A stretch of DNA of 19,567 nt from JAZNLR01 sp045579195 (GTDB lineage: Bacteria; Bacillota; Clostridia; Christensenellales; CAMQZB01): the NCBI GenBank assembly GCA_045579195.1, contig JAZNLR010000132.1:1-19567 (forward strand). Direction: 5' to 3'. Under the pieces are notes generated by a model. The model was not told the DNA's origin, searched no databases, and saw only the letters and a program-made list of their open reading frames with translations. This document shows positions 13,866 to 19,567 of this stretch, piece by piece. The stretch's first letter is position 1. Each line of letters opens with the position of its first letter. Position numbers and translations under genes: made by a program.

Positions 13866-15103
13866 TACAGATTTATGCAGACGGGCATCTTGTATATGAC
13901 AGCCGACTTCCCGAGTATGAACTGCTGAGCTTGACCGCAGAGCTAGGCTTGAACAAAGGCGGCGCGGCGTTCATCACGATGCCTCCAGGACACCCGTCCT
14001 ACAATGCATTCATGAACTACCGCACGCTGGTGAGCATCTACCAGGACGGCGTTCTGGAGTTTAGAGGGCGCGCACTTTACCCCGCGGACGACTTTTACAA
14101 GCAGCGCACGATCACCTGCGAGGGTGAGAGGTGCTTCTTCAGGGACGCGGTCATGCGTGCATACGCCTACCAGGACACGCCTGCGAACATCTTCACGAAC
14201 GTGCTCAACCAGTACAACAGCCAAGTGGAAGACTTCAAGAAGTTCGTGATCGGCGACATCACGGTCGCGGACCCGAACGGCGTCATCACCCTGGAAACGG
14301 ACACGGCGGAGCAAGTTTCCGAAACGCTTGACAGATTGATCGAGCGCTGTGGAGGCTTCCTCATCTTCACGACGAACGATGCGGGGCTTCGTGTGGTCAA
14401 TTGGCTCGCAAGGATAGAACGACGGAACAGTCAGGTGATTGAGTTCGGAGAGAACCTTTTGGACTTCTCACACACGGACGAGAACACGGACCTTGCGACG
14501 GTCATCATTCCGTATGGTGGGAAGCTGGGAGATTCTGAGGAGCGTGTCACGATCGAGAGCGTGAACGATGGGAAAGATTACATCCAAGACACGGCCGCCG
14601 TGTTACTGAGAGGCAGGATCGCGAAGGCGGTCTACTGGGACGACATCCTCGACCCGATGAGTCTCTTGAACATGGCGCAACAATACCTCGCAACGTCGCG
14701 CCTCATCGTGACGACGTTGGAGCTGACAGCTGTCGACTTGGCCGCGCTTGACAAAAGCATCGACACCTTCCGACCTGGCGACGTCATTCACGTGCGGAGC
14801 AGACCGCACAACGTTGATGACGACTATCAGCTGACGGATCTTTCCATCGACTTTTTGAACCCTGCGGGAAGCCGCGTTGTGCTCGGGAAGAGCATCACGA
14901 CGTTGACGGGCTCGACAGCGATCCGAGGAGAGAAAGGAGAGCAGGGCGCCCAAGGAATCCAGGGGATCCAAGGGGAACAAGGGCCGAAGGGAGATCAAGG
15001 AGAACAGGGACCGAAAGGAGACCCAGGGGAAGCAGGGCCACAAGGGGAGAAAGGCGCGCAAGGCGTTGGAATCGCAAGTGTGACGCTTGTGCCTATAGAA
15101 TAA
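13862..15103 (+). CDS. Tail hub / tail-associated protein with collagen-like C-terminus
   Basis: A 413-residue protein in the Tal (tail hub) slot. Residues 1 to about 345 are the beta-rich hub fold (for example NKGGAAFITMPPGHPSYNAF, FTTNDAGLRVVNWLARI, FRPGDVIHVRSRPHNVDDDYQ), like hub and endopeptidase-tail proteins of other phages, but I see no peptidase motif. Residues 356-400 are 15 consecutive Gly-X-Y triplets that should form a collagen-like triple helix, matching a trimeric hub. The final 13 residues (GVGIASVTLVPIE) resemble the ends of two downstream fibre proteins. The start is GTG, overlapping the Dit stop by 4 bases (GTGA). Confidence 0.87.
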   Translation: MIQIYADGHLVYDSRLPEYELLSLTAELGLNKGGAAFITMPPGHPSYNAFMNYRTLVSIYQDGVLEFRGRALYPADDFYKQRTITCEGERCFFRDAVMRAYAYQDTPANIFTNVLNQYNSQVEDFKKFVIGDITVADPNGVITLETDTAEQVSETLDRLIERCGGFLIFTTNDAGLRVVNWLARIERRNSQVIEFGENLLDFSHTDENTDLATVIIPYGGKLGDSEERVTIESVNDGKDYIQDTAAVLLRGRIAKAVYWDDILDPMSLLNMAQQYLATSRLIVTTLELTAVDLAALDKSIDTFRPGDVIHVRSRPHNVDDDYQLTDLSIDFLNPAGSRVVLGKSITTLTGSTAIRGEKGEQGAQGIQGIQGEQGPKGDQGEQGPKGDPGEAGPQGEKGAQGVGIASVTLVPIE

Positions 15104-15118
15104 GGAGAAGAGAACAAC

Positions 15119-15451
15119 ATGGGAATCTGGGAAATACTCATCGCCGTGGGAGTTCCGACGGCAATCGTCTCGGGCGTCATAGGCTTCTTCATCCGCCGCT
15201 TCGAGATGAAACTGAAAGAAGAAGAGTTGGTGAGAAAGAGACATGAGAAGGAGCGACGAGAATTCGAGCTCTTTGAGGTTCAGACGCTTCTTGCAACGGC
15301 GAAACTGTGCGAAGCCAACGCAATTGCCTTGCAGAAAGGTAAATGCAACGGAGAAACGCATGCGGCGCTTGAAACCCTTCAACAAGTCAAGAAAAAACAA
15401 AAAGACTTCTTGATCAATAAAGGGGTCGACTTCATTTTCAAGGAGGAATAA
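15119..15451 (+). CDS. Small membrane-anchored phage protein, holin-associated type
   Basis: A 110-residue protein with one N-terminal membrane helix (WEILIAVGVPTAIVSGVIGFF, residues 3-23), then a highly charged helix and a conserved-looking tail (LATAKLCEANAIALQKGK, then ETHAALETLQQVKKKQKDFL). Similar proteins of one membrane segment plus charged helix occur near holin and tail-fibre genes of Bacillota prophages, with no proven role. It could assist lysis, act as a second holin-like component, or anchor something to the host membrane. It interrupts a run of collagen-tailed genes. A GGAG site precedes the ATG. Family resemblance is from memory; function is unknown. Confidence 0.7.
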   Translation: MGIWEILIAVGVPTAIVSGVIGFFIRRFEMKLKEEELVRKRHEKERREFELFEVQTLLATAKLCEANAIALQKGKCNGETHAALETLQQVKKKQKDFLINKGVDFIFKEE

Positions 15452-15456
15452 AGGAC

Positions 15457-15855
15457 ATGAACATCAACGTGCGCGTGACGAAAGGCGTTGCGCAAGTCCA
15501 AGGCTCTCCCGTTTACGTCTGCGGAAGACGAGGGGACACCGTCACCTTCACGCTTGACGCCGAATGGGACATGGCAAGCGCGAAGAAAGCAAGGTTCAGC
15601 TGGGACCTTGAGGGGGTTCGGCAGTACACCGACGTCGAAGTCTATGGCGGAGTGGCCGAGATCCCGCCGTTGTTAGACATCCGAGCCTTTTATGTGGGCT
15701 TGTATGCGGGAGACATCAAGACCTCATCGGACGCAAAGGTCCGCTGCTTGTGGTCTGCTCTCTGTGGGCACGGCACGCAGGTGGTCAAAGGGGACAAAGG
15801 CGAGCCTGGGGAGGCGGGGGCTCACGTCGTTGGCGTGACCATCACACAGCTCTGA
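15457..15855 (+). CDS. Baseplate/fibre protein with BppU-like N-terminal domain
   Basis: A 132-residue protein. Residues 1 to about 100 are beta-rich (MNINVRVTKGVAQVQGSPVYV, DTVTFTLDAEWDMASAKKARF, AFYVGLYAGDIKTSSDAKVRC), a pattern I know from baseplate upper-protein-like domains in phages of Clostridia that link fibres to the tail tip. Next come three Gly-X-Y triplets (GDKGEPGEA) and an end, GAHVVGVTITQL, that resembles the ends of the hub protein and of the 61-residue protein. It probably trimerises. AAGGAGG lies upstream of the ATG with longer-than-usual spacing, and a second AAAGG is closer. Confidence 0.78.
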   Translation: MNINVRVTKGVAQVQGSPVYVCGRRGDTVTFTLDAEWDMASAKKARFSWDLEGVRQYTDVEVYGGVAEIPPLLDIRAFYVGLYAGDIKTSSDAKVRCLWSALCGHGTQVVKGDKGEPGEAGAHVVGVTITQL

Positions 15856-15874
15856 AGAATAAGGAGATAAGAAC

Positions 15875-16060
15875 ATGGCAGACAAAACATATAACTTAAA
15901 ATTTACGCTGACCAACGGAGAAGAGCTTGACGCAGGCAACCTTGTCGTGCCACAGGGCGAAAAAGGAGAGAAGGGGGACAAGGGCGACAAAGGCGACGAC
16001 GGTGCGCCTGGCGCTCAAGGAGTGAGCGTCGTCGGTGCCACGTTGACTTTGGTCGGATAA
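15875..16060 (+). CDS. Short collagen-like fibre segment protein
   Basis: A 61-residue protein made of three parts: an N-terminal beta-hairpin-like module (YNLKFTLTNGEELDAGNLVV, residues 6-25), seven Gly-X-Y triplets (residues 28-48) and a 13-residue end GVSVVGATLTLVG. A good AAGGAG site precedes the ATG. The N-terminal module is repeated at the start of the next gene, and the end resembles those of two preceding tail proteins. It is probably a trimeric linker between fibre parts. Its frame continues, after a TAA and five codons, into the next gene's ATG. Confidence 0.75.
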   Translation: MADKTYNLKFTLTNGEELDAGNLVVPQGEKGEKGDKGDKGDDGAPGAQGVSVVGATLTLVG

Positions 16061-16075
16061 CAGGAGGACACAAAA

Positions 16076-16768
16076 ATGGCAATTTATAAAATGGAGATCC
16101 AGCTGTCGGATGGCAACGTCATCAACGCGGGCACGTTTGAAGTGAAAGATGGAGGAAAACCACGGCAGAAAAGCGTGACGCTCACGGTGGGGGGTTGGGC
16201 GAAATCATCTGCCCCCGAGGGTTATAAATACGTAATTGAAGACGCTGACATCTCCGCGGACTCGATCGTCGACTTCATTCAAGATAACAGCAGTGCGGAA
16301 GCTTGGGCAGGAATTGGTGCGTACCCGATGACGGTCAGCACGAACGGGTCCGTGGCTTTGTATGCTGAAAATAAACCCGTGGTAAATATTAAAGGTTATT
16401 ACAGCATCATGGCCGCGGACATCTCAATCAGCGAGCCTACGTACGAGGAGCGTGTTGCTGCGGCGTACCCTGACTATACCATCCTGCATGGAACATTGAA
16501 CACGCCAGCGGGGTCGCCGATCGAGCTGGAGATTACAAGCGGAACAATCGCGGCTGGGAAGAAAGCAATCCTTATTGACAGCGTAGTGATCGACGTTTCA
16601 GATCCTATTTTAAGCAATGTTTTTGTGGGGTCAGGCAATGGGGGCTATTTTACAGCGAACGAATATCCTGACGAATATCCGACAGTGACTCCCGCGATCA
16701 CAGCGAACACAACCTTGCTTTTGTGGGATGGTTCGAAGCTTTCTTCCAAAGAAAACGAGGAGGTGTAA
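16076..16768 (+). CDS. Fibre/receptor-binding-region protein
   Basis: A 230-residue protein. Residues 4-24 (YKMEIQLSDGNVINAGTFEV) repeat the N-terminal module of the preceding 61-residue protein, so it likely docks in the same fibre. The rest is beta-rich, including KSVTLTVGGWAKSSAPEGYKY, a sequence type seen in phage tail-fibre proteins that decorate tips, and strand-rich segments such as TVSTNGSVALYAENKP. There are no Gly-X-Y repeats. It ends WDGSKLSSKENEEV. CAGGAGG lies before the ATG. It probably forms part of the host-recognition tip together with the following propeller protein. Exact role not known. Confidence 0.7.
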   Translation: MAIYKMEIQLSDGNVINAGTFEVKDGGKPRQKSVTLTVGGWAKSSAPEGYKYVIEDADISADSIVDFIQDNSSAEAWAGIGAYPMTVSTNGSVALYAENKPVVNIKGYYSIMAADISISEPTYEERVAAAYPDYTILHGTLNTPAGSPIELEITSGTIAAGKKAILIDSVVIDVSDPILSNVFVGSGNGGYFTANEYPDEYPTVTPAITANTTLLLWDGSKLSSKENEEV

Positions 16769-16771
16769 CCT

Positions 16772-17875
16772 ATGGCATATGGTAGATGTGGCGTAGGCGG
16801 CAGCGGCGGTGGCACCGCTGTCGGTGAGGTAACACTGAGCGACAAGAGCGGTAACGCAAAATATCTGCGTTGCGATGGTTCGGAAGTTTCCAGCGGAGCG
16901 GCTGGGTACGATACGCTGATCGGAATCCTTCAAGGGATCAGCGGCGACTGGCAGCAGAGCACATACACGACTGGAGACTACTCGCGACTTCTGGCTTACG
17001 GGGACGGGAAGTACGTCGCGATCGTAGGTCAAAGCACCTATAAGGTTGCAATCTCGACGGACGGCGCGACCTGGACTTTGCATGGAGTGGCAGGCATAAC
17101 ATACCCGCCGTACGCTCTCACATATGGTGGCGGTTTGTGGGTGCTTGTTTGTGGGTACAAAGAGATCTTGACCTCGCCCGATGGCATCAACTGGACCAAA
17201 GTCGTGAGTCGCCCGAGCTCGGGCTATTACACCCTCGTCGACGTGACGTATGGCGGCGGGACCTTTGTGGCTATCGGCAATAGTGTCGTTGACCACCTCG
17301 GCGCAGCTCCCGCCCTCTACTCCAAAGACGGAGTCACGTGGACAGAGAAAACAACATCAACGAGCGGAGGGCTGAACGGTGTGACGTATGGTGGCGGGCA
17401 GTTCGTCATCACAGGGGCCTCGGGGTACATCGCAACATCACCCGACGGTGTGACTTGGACAAAACGCACGGCGCCTTCAAGCCAGACCTTGTACAAAGTA
17501 GCATATGGAAACGGCGTGTTCGTTACGTGCGACGGGGCATACTATCCTGTTACCTCGCCCGACGGCATTACGTGGACAAAGCACGGAAAAGCGCCGAGCG
17601 CCAACACCACGATGAGTCCTCTCGTTTATGGCAACGGTTTATTTCATACGTTCTATAGCGACAGCAATGCAAACCGTTGCGTGGCGGTGTCGGAGGACGG
17701 CGCGGCCTGGGAGTTGGAATTGACGTTGCCAAACGCACAGGCGCCCGCGGCTTTCGCGTATGGTCACGCGGGGTGGATCTGCTTAATATCCAGCACGAGC
17801 GTCCCATACTACGTGAAGAAGGACAAGCTGATCTTGCCGAGATATGCGATCCCCGCGTACATCAAGATCGAATAA
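16772..17875 (+). CDS. Receptor-binding protein candidate: seven-repeat beta-propeller in a collar-like frame
   Basis: A 367-residue protein. After a Gly-rich start, residues about 30-55 (KYLRCDGSEVSSGAAGYDTL) look like the opening of a phage tail-collar domain, and the last residues (LILPRYAIPAYIKIE) like its closing strand. Between them are seven repeats of about 40 residues with the pattern (V/A)xYGxGxxV...(S)xDGxxW, for example VTYGGGQFVITG followed by SPDGVTWTK. The SxDGxTW element is Asp-box/BNR-like, as in sialidases and other propellers. No sialidase active-site arginines or FRIP motif are evident, so a binding role is more likely than catalysis. GAGGAGG precedes the ATG. Position at the end of the fibre genes supports host recognition. 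Confidence 0.75.
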   Translation: MAYGRCGVGGSGGGTAVGEVTLSDKSGNAKYLRCDGSEVSSGAAGYDTLIGILQGISGDWQQSTYTTGDYSRLLAYGDGKYVAIVGQSTYKVAISTDGATWTLHGVAGITYPPYALTYGGGLWVLVCGYKEILTSPDGINWTKVVSRPSSGYYTLVDVTYGGGTFVAIGNSVVDHLGAAPALYSKDGVTWTEKTTSTSGGLNGVTYGGGQFVITGASGYIATSPDGVTWTKRTAPSSQTLYKVAYGNGVFVTCDGAYYPVTSPDGITWTKHGKAPSANTTMSPLVYGNGLFHTFYSDSNANRCVAVSEDGAAWELELTLPNAQAPAAFAYGHAGWICLISSTSVPYYVKKDKLILPRYAIPAYIKIE

Positions 17876-17894
17876 TAAAAAAGGAGACACGGAT

Positions 17895-18173
17895 ATGAAA
17901 GTTTTAACAGACAAGAACGGCATCATCCTCGCCATCGGCACTGACACCACTCCCATGACGGAAGAGCCTGGTGTGGTGTGGCTTGATGGCGCAGGCTTTG
18001 CAATCTTCGGCCAGATCCTCTACGGGGTTGATAGCGTTCCCGAGGGCGTTGCTCCAAACATCTACACCTACGACGGCGAAACCTTTGCACCGTACATTTC
18101 GGAGATCGAACGCATCAAGCAGGAAGCGATCGACGAGTACACGCTCGAACTCATTGAAGGAGGGCTTCTGTAA
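17895..18173 (+). CDS. Small tail-associated phage protein (XkdW-like position)
   Basis: A 92-residue protein beginning MKVLTDKNGIILAIG with a beta-rich N-terminal part (VVWLDGAGFAIFGQILYGV, VPEGVAPNIYTYDGETFAPY) and a C-terminal helix (SEIERIKQEAIDEYTLELI). Such proteins are common between fibre genes and holins in phages of Bacillota, where XkdW and its relatives lie; the role is unclear, possibly fibre assembly. AAGGAG precedes the ATG. The stop shares a base with the next start (TAATG). Confidence 0.7.
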   Translation: MKVLTDKNGIILAIGTDTTPMTEEPGVVWLDGAGFAIFGQILYGVDSVPEGVAPNIYTYDGETFAPYISEIERIKQEAIDEYTLELIEGGLL

Positions 18174-18298
18174 TGAGAACCATCGTTGAAAGTTTAAAAA
18201 GGTTATATCAGGCTGGGCGCTTGACAGAAGAGCAGATTCGAGAGCGTGAAGAGCGCGGAACGATCACCCCTGAGGAGCGCGACTACATACTCGCATAA
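18173..18298 (+). CDS. XkdX-family small phage protein
   Basis: A 41-codon gene that is easily missed. It begins MRTIVESLKRLYQAGRLT and ends ITPEERDYILA. The layout of an N-terminal helix, a 'G-x-[LI]-T' turn, a charged helix and the closing 'G-x-I-T-x-E-E-[RY]' matches the XkdX family, found beside XkdW and holin genes in PBSX-like elements. Function in the family is unknown. TAATG couples it to the preceding gene, and a GAAGGAGGG site lies just upstream. The holin follows after about 20 bases. Confidence 0.8.
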   Translation: MRTIVESLKRLYQAGRLTEEQIREREERGTITPEERDYILA

Positions 18299-18317
18299 AT
18301 AATAGGAGGATAAAACT

Positions 18318-18545
18318 ATGAAAAAGATTGACTGGAAGGCGAAGCTGACCTCGCGCAAGTTCTGGCTCGCAATCGCTGGTGCGGTTGCTGGTTTGGTTGT
18401 CGCTTTTAATGGTTCGGCTGAAACAGCTGAGACGATCAGCGGCTGCGTGATGACTTTGGCCTCTGTTGTTGCCTACATCGTGGGCGAAGGGTTGACCGAC
18501 GCGGCAGCTGTATCACAAAACAAAGACACAACCAAAGAAGAGTGA
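18318..18545 (+). CDS. Holin
   Basis: A 75-residue membrane protein that would permeabilise the membrane and release the endolysin at the end of infection. It has a short basic N-terminus (MKKIDWKAKLTSRKFW), two hydrophobic segments (LAIAGAVAGLVVAF, residues 17-30, and GCVMTLASVVAYIVGEGL, about 42-59) and a polar tail, as in small class II holins of Bacillota phages. TAGGAGG lies before the ATG. It is the last phage gene and is followed by a terminator. Unusually, no endolysin is adjacent; the only one in the window is at 912-1430. Confidence 0.88.
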   Translation: MKKIDWKAKLTSRKFWLAIAGAVAGLVVAFNGSAETAETISGCVMTLASVVAYIVGEGLTDAAAVSQNKDTTKEE

Positions 18546-18560
18546 GTGTTCATGCAAAAA

Positions 18561-18594
18561 GACGGGCAAGACCTTTGGGTCTTGTCCGCCTTTT
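18561..18594 (+). terminator. Terminator at the end of the phage late operon
   Basis: A stem with arms 18561-18573 and 18578-18590 (core ggcaagacc / ggtcttgtc, with one mismatch and one G-U) closes a 4-base loop and is followed by TTTT. A-residues upstream and T-residues downstream extend it. It lies 15 bases after the holin stop. Confidence 0.88.
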
Positions 18595-18645
18595 CCTTGT
18601 TTTATAGGCTTTTGTTGGTATGTACATGGTGTGCTGTCGGATGAG
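18591..18645. other. Inferred right prophage boundary (attachment site region)
   Basis: Phage genes end with the terminator before this point. From about 18640 the frame encodes a recognisable M32 peptidase C-terminal part, but its N-terminal part is absent, while the same frame stays open upstream through unrelated residues. The crossover must lie close to this interval. The core sequence cannot be read without the left boundary. Confidence 0.5.
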
Positions 18646-19095
18646 CTCACGTACCCCTTGCACATTATGTTGCGGTACGACATCGAGCGCGCGCTGATGG
18701 CAGGCGAGCTGGACGTCGACGGCGTGGAGGCAAAGTGGAACGAGCTTGTCAAGGAGTACTTTGGGATCGAAGTTCCCTGCGTTTCCAAGGGCGTTCTGCA
18801 AGATGTGCATTGGGCAGGCGGAAGCATTGGATATTTCCCGACTTACGCCCTCGGCAGTGCGTACGCCGCGCAAATTTACGCCGCAATGCAGAAGGACTTT
18901 GACGTTGAAGAAAGCCTCAAAGAGGGAACAACCGCACGCATCAACGAGTGGCTCAAAGAAAAGATCCACAAGTTCGGCTCTTCCATGCCCCCGAAGGACA
19001 TCCTGAAGAACGCAACGGGCGAGGATTTCAACCCGCAGTACTACGTGACGTACTTAAAAGAAAAGTACGGCAAGCAGTATGGCGTGGAAGCGTAA
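18631..19095 (+). pseudogene. M32 metallocarboxypeptidase, C-terminal fragment (interrupted by prophage)
   Basis: About 154 residues from a possible GTG at 18631. The sequence matches the C-terminal third of M32 (Taq-type) carboxypeptidases: DELTYPLHIMLRYDIERAL, then GVLQDVHWAGGSIGYFPTYA and LGSAYAAQIYAAM, ending KEKYGKQYGVEA. Complete family members are about 500 residues and carry the HEXXH zinc site in the N-terminal part, which is missing here, so this fragment cannot be an active peptidase. No ribosome site precedes the GTG. The missing 5' part should lie at the other end of the prophage, outside the window. After excision the gene could be restored. A terminator follows the stop codon. 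Confidence 0.85.
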
Positions 19096-19112
19096 ACTGA
19101 AAGTAAAAAGCC

Positions 19113-19142
19113 AAAAAGCGTCACGAAAAAGTGACGCTTTTT
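19113..19142 (+). terminator. Terminator of the M32 peptidase gene
   Basis: A perfect 12-bp stem (aaaaagcgtcac / gtgacgcttttt) with a 6-base loop, 17 bases after the stop. The A- and T-rich ends could allow termination from both sides. Confidence 0.9.
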
Positions 19143-19211
19143 GATTTTATGTTAAAAAAATGTTGATAACTCTTGCAAAAAAAAAACGGTGTATGATACT
19201 TACAAGAGAAA

Positions 19212-19226
19212 TTCCATTTTATGGAA
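19212..19226. promoter_or_regulatory. Inverted repeat upstream of the last gene, possible operator
   Basis: TTCCAT-TTT-ATGGAA is a perfect 6-bp inverted repeat with a 3-base centre, 25 bp before the ATG at 19252. A -10-like TATGAT (19192-19197) preceded by a run of ten A residues lies just upstream, with no clear -35 box. A repressor site or leader hairpin is possible. Confidence 0.35.
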
Positions 19227-19251
19227 ATATAATCACAAAAGGAGAAAAAGT

Positions 19252-19567
19252 ATGTCGAGAGTTCAATTAACAAAAAAAGAGGCCATAGAAAAAATTGATG
19301 AGATTCTTGAAAATCAGTTAACTTTATGTGTATATGAGACATATAACGAGCTGATGGCGATCGTGAAAGAAAATGCCGATGCAGGAAGAAAAAAAGTAAA
19401 AGGAACGCTTATTGTAGGATTTAATCCGAGATTTCCAACCTACGGAGATATCTATTTCGATATTGACAAAGGCGAGATTGTCAATCTGTGGCAGTCGACT
19501 TTGGGTGGCAAAAGAGCAAGATTAAGGCAAATTGAAAAATTTACTTCAAAATATGACCTTTTCTGTT
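19252..19567 (+). CDS. Hypothetical protein, partial (runs off the window)
   Basis: The ATG at 19252 follows AAAGGAGAAAAAG and opens 105 codons without a stop to the window end. It starts MSRVQLTKKEAIEKIDEIL, has a helical N-terminal part (QLTLCVYETYNELMAIVKEN) and then strands (VKGTLIVGFNPRFPTYG, DIYFDIDKGEIVNLW). I do not recognise the family. It is clearly richer in A and T than the phage and the M32 fragment, so it may be a separately acquired gene. It has its own upstream region after the M32 terminator and is host rather than phage if the boundary is right. Confidence 0.7.
   Translation, partial: MSRVQLTKKEAIEKIDEILENQLTLCVYETYNELMAIVKENADAGRKKVKGTLIVGFNPRFPTYGDIYFDIDKGEIVNLWQSTLGGKRARLRQIEKFTSKYDLFC

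Noticed and set aside
14927..15061. Gly-X-Y stretch considered as a DNA tandem repeat or recombination site
   Set aside because: The repetition is at protein level (15 triplets) with varied codons, not an exact DNA repeat.

Overview
This window is the right-hand part of a tailed-phage (siphovirus) prophage plus a short piece of host chromosome. Purine-rich AGGAGG ribosome sites, the HK97-type head, the TP901/SPP1-like tail order and an XkdX-like protein point to a Bacillota host, probably an anaerobic gut-type Clostridia or Negativicutes. No genus can be fixed from the sequence. Integrase and replication genes are not present and should lie further left.

1-2223 is a regulatory and lysis island. 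A leftward XRE-type regulator (6-497) faces a 38-codon gene (733-849) across a divergent promoter pair with palindromic sites between the -35 boxes. An N-acetylmuramoyl-L-alanine amidase (912-1430) follows and ends in a bidirectional terminator shared with a second, convergent XRE repressor (1462-1677). That repressor has a near-ideal promoter with a palindrome on its -35 box. From 1747 to 2093 there is no gene: this stretch holds a terminator-like hairpin, twelve TGTTRCA heptamers (many at 9-bp spacing), an AT-rich core of about 80 bp and another terminator. It looks like a replication origin or a multi-site protein-binding region. Two nearly identical promoter-like elements with a 10-bp-spaced TGGGAC pair lie just before the endolysin (847-885) and before the packaging genes (2100-2138).

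2224-10064 is the packaging, head and tail-tube module: HNH endonuclease, possible cos region, small and large terminase, portal, prohead protease, HK97 capsid, four small connector proteins and the major tail protein. A terminator-like hairpin then separates the tube gene from the tail-assembly chaperone. The chaperone carries a textbook -1 frameshift signal (A AAA AAC plus a 13-bp stem-loop), giving a gpG/gpGT pair.

10744-18545 holds the tape measure protein (with 44-residue repeats), distal tail protein, a tail hub protein with a collagen-like tail, a small membrane protein, three fibre-like proteins that share collagen-like and end-module pieces, a seven-repeat beta-propeller receptor-binding candidate, two small tail-associated proteins (the second XkdX-like, 41 codons) and a holin. 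A strong terminator closes the phage.

18591-19567 is host DNA. The reading frame entering from the phage side encodes only the C-terminal part of an M32 carboxypeptidase, so the prophage most likely sits inside that gene, with the right attachment site close to 18591-18645. A terminator and an AT-rich, unidentified partial gene (19252 to the window end) follow.
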